From NCBI RefSeq assembly GCF_028640845.1, contig NC_080539.1, forward strand, positions 194,813,436-194,877,435: a stretch of 64,000 nt of DNA, read 5' to 3'. How positions within the stretch are numbered: the first letter of the stretch is position 1; each line of letters starts with the position of its first letter. The stretch comes from Ahaetulla prasina (Eukaryota; Chordata; Lepidosauria; Squamata; Colubridae). This document shows positions 41,801 to 53,800 of the stretch, one piece after another. A program made the translations under genes and the position numbers. The notes beneath the pieces are model-generated. The model was not told the DNA's origin, searched no databases, and saw nothing but the letters and a program-made list of their open reading frames with translations.

Positions 41801-44800
41801 CCAGCAGTCTTCTCTGTCCAAAATGTGGACTTTGCTGTCTTCAAACGAGTGGCCTGTGTCTTTTAAATGCCGACGGACTGCTGAATCTAGTCCTGATGTG
41901 TTTGTTCTCCTATGTTGTGCCATGCGCTTATGAAGTGGCTATTTTGTTTCCCCAATGTACAGAACTGCACATGGCTTGCTGCATTGTACTGCATATACCA
42001 CATTGCTCAGTTTATGTCTGGGTGATTTATCTTTGGGGTGGACGAGCTTCTGCCTTAGTGTATTCTTGCGTTTGAAGTGCGCACGTATGTTATGTTGGCT
42101 GAAGCTGTCTGCAAGGAGTATAAATCCTTCCATTCCCCACCATCCATTCAGAGCTGAAGAAGCTTCTTGGATGAGAAGCAAAATGTCTTCAAAGAAAAAC
42201 CAGAAAGTCCAGTTGCCTCTTGAAAAAGCATCTTTGGGATAGAGTTAATTTAGTTTCAAAAAAGTCAACAAGTCACACAAGGTTGCTTTGCACGCTGGCT
42301 GATCTAAACAGTTACATGTTTAATACCTATATTCACAACCTCTGGATTTTTTTTTTAAAAAAGTCTTGATTTATTTTTTAAAAAATATCTGTACTTTAAT
42401 TTTTCTTCTGAAGTTCTTGGAAAAACCTTCAATGAAGGTTCCATAAATTTCTAACTTTATTTCTTGACCTTAGGTAAATAAATTCACTGGTATATATATT
42501 TATTTTATATGCCACACATCTCACTTCGAAAAGTTGCTCTGGGCAGAAATTATCTATATTTTTCTTATTTTCCTTATTTAATTATTAGAAATTAAAATTG
42601 CTTTCATACACTTTTTCAAAAGAACAAATGGACACAATTTCTGAATAGTTATTAAGTGAAATGCAAAGGTCATCATGAAACTACAAAACTTGCTATTCTG
42701 AAATTTCTGGCTCAGAAGATTCCAAAGCCACAAGACAATGATACAGAGTTTTTCTCCACGCTACCCAATCCACACCTAACTTTTCACAAAAGAAATCCAT
42801 ACCTGTAATGGTCTGTAGAGTGCATACTCATCTCTAAAGATTTGATCATGGTGACTGACACAATCCAGCCAACGCCCATCTACTAAAGCCTGTCCTATTG
42901 CAATTGCTTGAGCTCTGGAAATAAGACCATTTAAAACCCCATGTTAATGAATAAATGAGTTTTTAGTTTACTGTAGAGATGTGTTCTGACAGTGCTCAAA
43001 AGTAAATAATACGTATAGAAGGTATAAGATTAAGATGGTTTAAAAAGTGGGCTTCAGAAACCTTTTTTCAACCAAAGGACAGCCAAACCCAACAACCAGT
43101 TTGGTGAATTCATTAAGGTGCTGGACTAGTGACCAGGAGACTCAGTATTAGTCATCCCTTAAGACATGGAAGCTGGCTGCGTGACTTTGGGAAAACTGCT
43201 CTCTCAGCCCAACCCATCTACCTCACAGAGTGATTGTTTTGGGGAAATAGGAGCATAGAGTATTAAGCAGACTGCCTTGAATTCTTCAAATAAAGACAGA
43301 ATATAAATCAAAATATTAATTTTAAGAAACTCTATGTCTTTGCCGTGCCCTCATAATTTTGCTTTCATCTCATCCCCAAATTCTATATAAGATAACTTCA
43401 AGTCAACTTTAATCGCTATGCTTTTAAAGACACTCTTTCTCCTTTAGACAGGAAAAACCCAAGTACCCTGCCTATCCTGTTCTCTGGGGATATCCTGGTT
43501 TGGATGACTGTAGACTCCTGAACTTCAAACTCTTCCACTGTACCCACCAGGTCACCAAGCTGATTTCTAGCTCAGAGATACTTTTGAAAAAAAGATCATC
43601 CTCTCTAGCAGTGACCAGCATGGGGGACAAAAGGGGAGGCAGAAGCTGCCCTGTGGAGTTAGGAGGACATCTCTTCCTATATCACAATAATCTCTCTTCT
43701 GATAGTTGGTGAGCATTAACCCATGTTCAGAATCAGCCCAAACTAATGGGGGGACGGGACGATGGGCTCTACAAACTGTCTGAATCATCATTACACAATC
43801 CTCAGTTCTTGACAGCTGTTATTTGGACTATTTGAGATTGATAAACACAAAGGATATTCTGACTCATTAATAATATATACTGGAAGATAATTAATGGATC
43901 AAAACTTAATTATTCTTATCTAAAAGTTGATCCCCAAAAGAATTTACTATAGCAGGCACAGACCGAGAACAAGAAAGATAAAAAATAAGTAGCATGGGGA
44001 AGGGTGCGTTTGACTGGATACGAAACGCTGGAGTTTAATTATGAATAATTTTACATTCGCAGTATCCCTAAAATGGAATAAGCCAACTATTTTTATCTTG
44101 CTATCCTACTTCAACAAACACTGAACATAGTTATGAAAGACCACATTACCTAGTAGTGATGTGGCCATTCCTTATAAGCCAATTTACCAGCTCCTTTCCT
44201 ACAATGCAGTTGGGGTGGGTACGCAGCCAGTAGCGATGATCTTGAAACTCCATCCCACTGTTGTGATGGCATATTTTCTTCCACAAATCCTTTAACTGAA
44301 CTGAGTCCTAGAAGACAAAATGATGACATTTCGAGATAGCACACATTTAGAGGGCTTAAGTGTTCTGTCTTCAGAAGTGTTGTTTACACTGTTCCAACTG
44401 ATATTACAAAATTCCTTGTTTTGCCCCTCCCCTTTCCTGGATATACTGCTAAGATAGACAGTTTGTTCAAGGGACAAGTGCACATTTTATTTAAATATTC
44501 AGAATTGTAATCATTATTCTTCTGACTGAGAGAGTTTAAAAATGGATTGTTGGTTTTCTGACACTCCAGAGATCTTGTGATTCCAAGTCTCTTGATTCTT
44601 TTTCTTTTTAGACAAGTAACCAAAAAACTTTTTTGAACATTTTGTCATTTTTAGAATGAGACTGGAAAATTAGACTGGTTTGGGGACTGCCTATAGAGTG
44701 TCTATGTACTTCCACAACACACACAGGCATTGCCATTCATGACTGTCAAATCTTTTTCCCTGCTTTATTTTTAACATTTCAAATGTATGGAAAAGCAGTT

Positions 44801-47800
44801 CTTTCTCTTCTACCTACTCCATCCACTTCCTTGCTTTTGCTGGTGTATATCTGCATACAAACATTTTTCAGAAAGGAAGAAATTATAGCAGTTGGGGAAT
44901 CAAACTCCAGAGAACTCCACCTACTAATTAGAATCAATCCTCTTTTTTTAAAAAAAAGATGAACTCTGCTACTGATAAATATAAACAGTTTGCATGTGTT
45001 TAAAAGAAGGATTTTTTATATATTTGGACATGGTGGAGAGGTTTGCAATGTGGCAGTGTTTCGAAACAATCTAAGGCAGGGGTAGTCAACCTTTTTATAC
45101 CTACCGCCCACTTTTGTATCTCTATTAGTAGTAAAATTTTCTAACTGCCCACCGGTTTCACAGTAATGCGCCGTGTATCGTTGTCTGCACATGCCTCTCA
45201 CACATTGAGTATTGGGTTTGGGGGGGGTGCCGGCTACCAGCTCTGCTTGTCTGTTACAGCTGGGTGGTGTGGGGGGAGATGCACGAGCTTTTTTGGGACG
45301 AGGCTCTTTTGTTTGCGGTCCCACTATAGCGCCATTTAGTTTCACTTACGTAACGTGAACTAAACTTATGTGCAGGTGATAAAAATAGTATATTTTCAGA
45401 AATTTAAATTGTCACGGGAAATTTTATGAAAACCTAATGAAAATGTTTTTAAATAATGCTATGAAAATTTTTTAAAAAGTCAATTAAATTAAAAAAAAGG
45501 AAAGTGCTTCAGTATCAGACAAAACCCCTACCACCCACCATGAAAGCTGGAACGCCCACTAGTGGGTGGTAGGGACCAGGTTGACTACCACTGATCTAAG
45601 GGTTAGTAGCCCATATATATATATTTTATGGCTATGTTCCTTTGATTATGTAGGGCACCACAGGAATCAATCTGTGCTTGTGCCTATGGCATTTTCTCTG
45701 TTTTGTAGGCCTACAGGCAGAAGAAAAACAAATGCTTAATTTTTTATAAGAATATGACTTAAAACCTTTCAAGTACTCCACTCTTTTGTAATGCCTCACT
45801 AATTTCCTGATTCATTACAATGCTTCAGAGCTTTGATACCTTTCTCCTTCACTAATAATTAGGATTCCCCTGAGAATAAGTCTAGATTTGCATTTAAAAC
45901 AACAAGCTATTATTCACTATTGCAAAGTATCCAAAATATTCCAGGGAAGCAAATAAACATATATGGTCTAGCAAACAACAAGCAAGATTTTGATTGAAGT
46001 TATTCAAGCTTGCATAGGAGAAACTATAACACATTGCATATCATATTAGTAAATATATCTTCTAGCACTAACATGTTTGAGGGAGTTCAGAAATGGAGTT
46101 CCCTGCAACATCAAACATTGACCTGCACAAGAAACAGAACATCCAAGGTGAGTCCATGAAGTAGGGCAGTATACAAATGATTGCACAGACAAATCAATCA
46201 ATCAATCAATCAATCACAAGTTACAAAATTCAGAGTTGCGGCAAAAAAAGCAATTGCAAGCCATGAGAAATATCAAGTCATATATCTCTCATGAGTGTTT
46301 GGAGTTAATCCTTAAATAATTGAAATAATATTTCATGCAAAAGCTCCTATGTTAAACTGGACTATGTACTCATGGAAAAGAAAATACCATACCAAGTACT
46401 AGCAATTGCACAAGCAAAGCACATACATGTTGCTTTGTAAAGGGGATTCCCTTGTAAAGGGGATTCAGAATAGCATAGCTATATTTTTAGGTCTACCTAA
46501 ATATACGCTCTTAAAAATAAGGCTTTTCTTTTTTCTAATGGATGCTAAATTGCCTTTGGTGAAAGACCATACACTTTCTTCACAAGTAGATGATCACATG
46601 AAAATAGTTCTCTTCAAACTTTAAGATTATAACGATATAAAATGACATCATCTGCATATTGTTTGAGGAAAAGTGAGGTACGTAATGCAAAACACAAGCT
46701 GTAAACAGAGGACAGTATAAAACAGGTAAACTTAAGAAATCAAGTACCACAAACAGCAGTAAGATGTTACTTATTTCTGTTGGAAGGATGCAAGATACAA
46801 GAAAAGCTTGGCTTGTACCAGAAGAAGTTTGCGTTCATCCTCACTGGTTTCCTTCATGTAGGTTCGATTAGTTTGTGGGCTGACAGATGTCTCATAGGAA
46901 GGCACCATGGGAGACCCCGATCGATCCAGAGACAGGTTAGTTATGCTAGCTGATCTGGTGGGTGGAACAGAACAATGCTTGTAATCTTCAGATCACTCCA
47001 GCTGTACTTTAAAATTAACGTTTAACAGAACAGGGTAAAACTTCACCACATGACACACACCAAACACAGGAACTTTTTAAAAGGTTAGAAGCTAATTTTT
47101 ACCATATAAATTTCTCCTTTCTTGGTTTCCCAAATGATAAGAATTAAGCTGCTTGATTTACTCTTTATGTGGCTTCATGCTGCCAAAATTCAGTACAGGT
47201 AGTCCTTGACTTGTGACCATGATTGAGCCCAAAATTTTCATTGGCTTCAAATCATATGGAAAACAATCAGAACTGAATTCTGATCTTCAACCTAGAAAGC
47301 ATATTTCACCTTGAACCCCCTGTAATCCCTGGTTTATATAACTACATCTCTACAGAAATAGAGCACAACAATGATGAAAATTATCTTCTAGAGTCTTGGA
47401 CTTTAAGAGAGCTAATTTCAATAAATTTAGAGAGAGCTTGAGAAGGATTCCATGGATGAGAATCCTCAAGGGGAAAACAACTCAAGAAGCTTGGGAAATT
47501 TTGAAAAGTGAGATTATAAAAGCCCAGTCTAGCACAATACCAATGAAGAAGAAAAATAATAGATCTCAAAAGAAACCAGAATGGATGCATAAAGAACTAT
47601 CTGACAAATTGAAAGACAAAAAGAACAAGTATAAAAAGTGGAAAGAGGGACAAGTAACTAAGGCAGAATATCAGCAAATAGCCCGAGCCTTTAAAGATGA
47701 GGTGAGGAAAGCTAAGGCCCACAATGAACAAAGGCTAGCGACAAAAGTAAAAAATAACCAAAAAAAAAAAGCTTCTTCCAACATGTTAAAAATAAGAAAA

Positions 47801-50800
47801 AAGTCAAGGAAACAATTGGCCCATTGCTGGGAGAAAGTGGCAAGAAGATGACAAGCAACAGGGAGAAAGCAAATCTACTTAACTCATTTTTTGCATCTGT
47901 CTTTACACAAAAGGAAAAAACAATCCAACCTATCAAAAACAGCACCACAAAAAACAGATTAGGAACACAAGTTAAAATAGGGGGGAAAATGGTAAGTGAA
48001 CATCTGTCTACCCTAGACGAGTTCAAATCACCAGGACCGGATGGATTACAGCCCAGGGTTGTGAAGGAACTGGCAGACGAAATCTTAGAACCACTGAACT
48101 ATATCTTTCAAAGATCCTGGAGCACAGAGGAACTGCCAGAAGACTGGAAAAGAGCTGATATAGTTCCCATCTTCAAAAAAAAGGGGGAGGGGAAACAGAT
48201 CCAGGAAACTACAGACCTATCAGCCTGACCTCAACACCAGGGAAGATTCTGGAAAAGATAATCAAGCAACGAATCACCAGAAACCTAGAAGCAAACAAAG
48301 TAATAACCAAAAGCCAACATGTGTTTGTCAAAAACAGATCATGCCAGACTAATCTTATTGCATTCTTTGACAAAGTGACAAAATTAGTGGACCAGAGGAA
48401 TGCTGTCGATATAATTTACTTGGATTTCAGCAAAGCATTTGATAAAGTAGACCATAACCTACTACTAGATAAAGTAGAAAAATGTGGGTTAGACAGCACC
48501 ACCACCAGATAGATTCGTAACTGGCTGACCAACCGCACTCAATGTGTAGTCCTCAACGGAACTACATCCACATGGAGGGAAGTATGCAGTGGAGTACCCC
48601 AAGGCTCTGTTTTAGGCCCACTACTCTTCAACATCTTCATCAATGACTTGGACAAGGGGATAGATGGGGAACTCATCAATTTGCAGATGACACCAAGCTG
48701 GCAGGAATAGCCAACACTCCAGAAGATAGGCTCAAGATACAGAAAGATCTTGACAGACTAGAACATTGGGCGCTATCTAACAAAATGAAATTCAACAGTG
48801 AAAAAAGTAAGGTTCTACATTTAGGCCAAAAAAGCAAAATGCACAGGTACCGTATATGTGGTACCTCGCTCAATAGTAGTAACTGTGAGAGGGATCTTGG
48901 AGTCCTAGTGAACAACCATTTAGATATGAGCCAGCAGTGTGCAGCAGCTGCCAAAAAAGCCAACACAGTTCTGGGCTGCATAAACAGAGGGATAGAATCA
49001 AGATCATGTGAAGTGTTAATACCACTTTATAATGCCTTGGTAAGGCCACACTTGGAATATTGCATTCAGTTTTGGTCGCTACGATGTAAAAAAGATGTTG
49101 AGACTCTAGAAAGAGTGCAGACAAGAGCAACTAAGATGATAGGGGACTGGAGGCTAAAACATATGAAGAACGGTTTCAGGAACTCAGTATGCCTAGTTTA
49201 ATACCATCGACCATGGTATCCTGCTGCGGCGGTTGGAGGGATTGGGAGTGGGAGGCACCGTTTACCGGTGGTTCTTGTCCTATCTCTCTGACCGTTCGCA
49301 GACGGTGTTGGCAGGGGGACAGAGATCGACCTCTAGGTCCCTCACTTGTGGGGTGCCTCAGGGGTCGGTTCTCTCGCCTCTCCTGTTCAACATCTATATG
49401 AAGCCACTGGGTGAGGTTATCCGTGGTTTCGGGGTGGATTATCATCTGTACGCTGATGATACTCAGCTGTACATTTCCACCCCGAACCACCCCAACGAAG
49501 CTGTTGAGGTGATGGACCGGTGTCTTGAGGCCGTGCGGGTCTGGATGGGGAGGAATAGGCTCCAACTCAACCCTACCAAGGCAGAGTGGCTGTGGGTTCC
49601 GGCGTCCCGGTACAGTCAGCTTACGCCTTCGCTGACTGTGGGGGGGGTGAAGTTCTGACCCCCAGGGGAAGGGTGCGCAACTTGGGCATTCTCCTGGACA
49701 ATCGGCTGTCTTTAAAAGAACATTTGATGGCCGTCGCCAGGTGAGCATTTTATCAGGTTCGCCTGATGCGCCAGTTGCGCCCCTTTCTTGACCGGGACTC
49801 CTTACGGTCACTCACGCCCTCGTTACCTCTCACCTGGACTATTGCAATGCTCTCTACATGGGGCTCCCCTTGAAGAGCACCGGGAGGCTCCAGCTACTCC
49901 AGAATGCGGCTGCGCGGGTAATTGTGGGAGCATCACGTTGCTCCCATATAACACCTATCCTGCGTGGCCTGCACTGGCTGCCAGTAGCCTTCCGGGTACA
50001 ATTCAAGGTGTTAGTGCTCACCTTTAAAGCGCTCCATGGCTTAGGACCGGGCTATTTACGAGACCGCCTTCTGCCACCGATAGCCTCCCAACGACCTGTG
50101 CGCTCCCACAGAGCGGGCCTGCTCCGGGTGCCATCAGCCAAACAGTGCTGGCTGGTGACCCCCAGGGGGAGAGCCTTCTCTGTGGCAGCACGGACCCTAT
50201 GGAATGAGTTACCTCCTGGGTTACGCCAACTTCCCGACTTCCGTACCTTCAAGCGGGAACTGAAGACTCTGCTATTCAATCGGGCAGGACTAGCCTAAAT
50301 ATTATTTTAATTTGATATTTTAGTTTAACTTAGTTTTAATTGAATTTTAAACTGTATTAATCTATTTATAATTTTATAGTTTAGGGTTTTATATCGGTCG
50401 TTTGACCGTTTTTAGTTTTAAATTGGCCGGTTAAATATTTCATTTTAAATGTATTTTAAATTTATTGTGTATCTATGTGTTTTAATAAGGCTGTACACCA
50501 CCCTGAGTCCTTCGGGAGAAGGGTGGTCTAGAAATCTAATAAATAAATAAATAAATAAATAATAAAAAAGGGACTACGGGAGACATAATAGCAGTGTTCC
50601 AACATCTCAGGGGTTGCCACAAAGAAGAGGGAGTCAAACTATTCTCCAAAACACCTGAGGGTAGAACAAGAAGCAATGAGTGGAAACTAATCAAGGAGAG
50701 AAGCAACTTAGAACTAAGGAGAAATTTCCTGACAGTTAGAACAATTAACCAGTGGAACAACTTGCCTGCAGAAGTTGTGAATGCTCCAACACTGGAAATT

Positions 50801-53800
50801 TTTAAGAAAATGTTGGATAACCGTTTGTCTGAAATGGTGTAGGGCTTCCTGCCTGGGCAGGGGGTTGGACTAGAAGACCTCCAAGGTCCCTTCCAACTCT
50901 GTTATTATTATTATTAATACTAAGTCTTCAAATACAGGGGCTGAAATTTGAATGTACAAAGCTCAGGAAAATAAGCAAAAATATCCACATCCCTATACAC
51001 TGTGTTCTTGCTGTGTTCTTTTCATAAATAGTTGAGAAAACCACAACTTATCCCAAATTAGGAAATGCTTGCTAGTTACCTGGTTCATTTTACCAGCTTT
51101 ATGAAAACTGCTGAAGGGAACAGCAGAGCATATGTGGGAACCTTTTGCTCAAATGACCTGTGCTTCAAGAAATGCCAGCCAGAAAAGCTGTGTTAGTTCA
51201 CAGCTATTTTCCCCTTTACACATAAAATAGGATCTAAAATGATATATATGACAGCTGCCCTGTAGTGGGGAGATAATGCCTCATCCATCTTTACTTTTTT
51301 TGTATTCTGCCATTTTACATTCTTTGTTTCCTAAAAAGTTCACTTCCAAATTGCTGCAAAAACTACATCCTTTTCACATCTCAGGACAATTTAGGAATAA
51401 ACATGCACGCAACTTGACCCTGAGCATGCAAAGCTTTATAGGTTGAGCAACTTTACTAGGAAAGTAAATAACTGCAATACATTAATGGAGCAAGACCTTC
51501 ATAAAAAGTTCTCCTGCTACAAAGCAATGTTCCAGTCTTTATTCCAAAGAATGCTTTTGAGGTCTGTAGGTGATGGGGGGGGTGGAGCCCAGGATTTTTG
51601 GGAGGCACACCCACATCACTCCCAAAAAGACAGCTAAGACCATCCTAAAAGCTAGAAGAGCCAATGGAAAACAAGTTCATCAATTTGCTTTCTGGCAAAT
51701 TTGTCTTTGTGAATGGCCATACTTACCACAGCAGCCATTCTGTAAGAGTCCCCACACACTTTCAGAATTCCAAATGTGCCCATTAGCTCCAAAAAGGCTG
51801 GCAATCCTTACCCTAGCTTGTCCTACAATGCATTTCTAAGTATATCCACTACTTTTATATTTATAGATATTTAAATTGACTGAGAAGTGATTCTTGCAGA
51901 GAACATTCAATTTCTGAAATTATTTATAAGATACTGATATTTACCAGCTACAAATAATTTGTTTACAGTACATTCCCTCAAACTGTTGCATCCTTTTCAG
52001 AGGCATACAATATACACTTTCCATTTAGTTATAGGTAAGTTAAATTTGATATGCAGTACAATGTATTCTGTCAGATAACCATGATTTGTCTTTGACAAGG
52101 AAGAGCTCCTGAGGGATTCTGCCTAAGGAAGCAATACTTTGAAAATTACTTGTATTAATGTTGGTCAGGATAATGCCTTCACTATGTAAAGAGAAATCAT
52201 CTCTACAATCCAAATAAATTGAGAGGGAGGGAAGCAGAAAGTTTAGTATAAGTGGGAAGATTTTATACTCTTCCCTAGGCACGTTTTCTGTCTTCTAATT
52301 GTGATGTAAGGTTTACATCAAATGTAATAAGAAATATAAAAAGAATGAAAATCAAATAGGAAGTTTTAAAACAAAACTGATAAACAAGATGTAGCAATCA
52401 TTATAATATATCTACATTATATTAATTAGGACTGCATGATATTGTGCTATAAAGAGAGCAAAAATCAATACAGAATGGCTCTATTCTTGTCAATTAACTG
52501 TTCTCTATGGCACATAGCTAGAACTACAGATATAATTCCCATCCTACTGCTGACATATAGTAATTCATCAAAGCACTACTATCCCAGCTCAAGTGAAGTA
52601 TTATGCTCTCATAAGTACACACACCCTTTGCAATATAGCCAATAAGAATCAGTGAGATCATATGATGAAGCCATCCCAGTATTTCAGTGTCATAAAGGTC
52701 TTTAGAACACCATGAATCAAGAGCAAATGTGATGATGGCAGGAACAAACAACAGAGGGACAGAAAATGTGTTATTTTGCTTATCTGCAAGTTGATTCATA
52801 ATTTGGGTATCTAAGAATGGCTATAATTTTGGAAATAATTTATGAAAATGTTTAATGTTTAAAATTTAGAAAGTAGAAGTAGAATTTAATGGAATAAAAT
52901 CAATAGCAGTAGGATGAAAAAATTAATTTTTAAATATCTTATGGAACAGTTACCATGTTTCCCTGAAAATACAACCTAGCCCGAAAATAAGTCCTAGCCT
53001 GATTTTTTTGGGTAGGCCTAATACAAGCCTACCCCAAAAATAAACCCTAGTGAAGGTGGTGGGCATGACCAGCACAGGAGGCAGCCCTTCCTTTCCCCAG
53101 TCACCTCATGGCTGCTCGGCCCCATAATCGCGGTCTGCAGATCAGGTGAGCCAGTGAGGGCTGGAAGTTCTATCTCTCCAGGCCGCGATTAAGGGACCGC
53201 ACTCGCCACCTCCTGCACGTCAAAAAAATTAAGACACTGGGCCTTATTTTCAGGAAAACATGGTATCATACTTTTCTTATGAAAACTGATGTGTTTTGGG
53301 GGATTGGAATGGATGAACTTCCCAGTCTGGATGAAAGAGTGATTGATCCCCAAAGCAAGAGATTACTTGAATTACAGAGCCACGAACTAAGATTTGGATG
53401 GCAAATAGTATAGTATCACGAGGTTAAGATAAATGTTGATTTGAAAAATCACTTTGTTAGACACACCATTCCAAGGATTCTCTAAGAGATATTTCTTTGG
53501 GCGTCACCTCAGCAAGTCTGCTTTAGAAAAGAAATGATGGCAAGGCCAGACTAATACTTATGTTCAAACAATACACCTTATTATAATACACTGTACTGGA
53601 ATTAATAGAAGACAAAAGGTCTGTACTCTCTAATGCAGACACTTTCATCAAGTCACACAGTTCTTCCAATAGTGTACTAATGTTCTTTTGATTCAGGCAT
53701 TATGTTGTTTATTCACACAGAGTCAGCAGTATGCTGCTTCAAAGATACTATTTAGTATGGGGGTGACTTCTAGTTGGATCACTTACCTATTCCGTGCAGG

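Noticed and set aside
47396..47851. Lys-rich 151-aa ORF as a host nucleolar-type protein
   Set aside because: It is the pre-RT part of a CR1 element and is continuous with RT motifs downstream.
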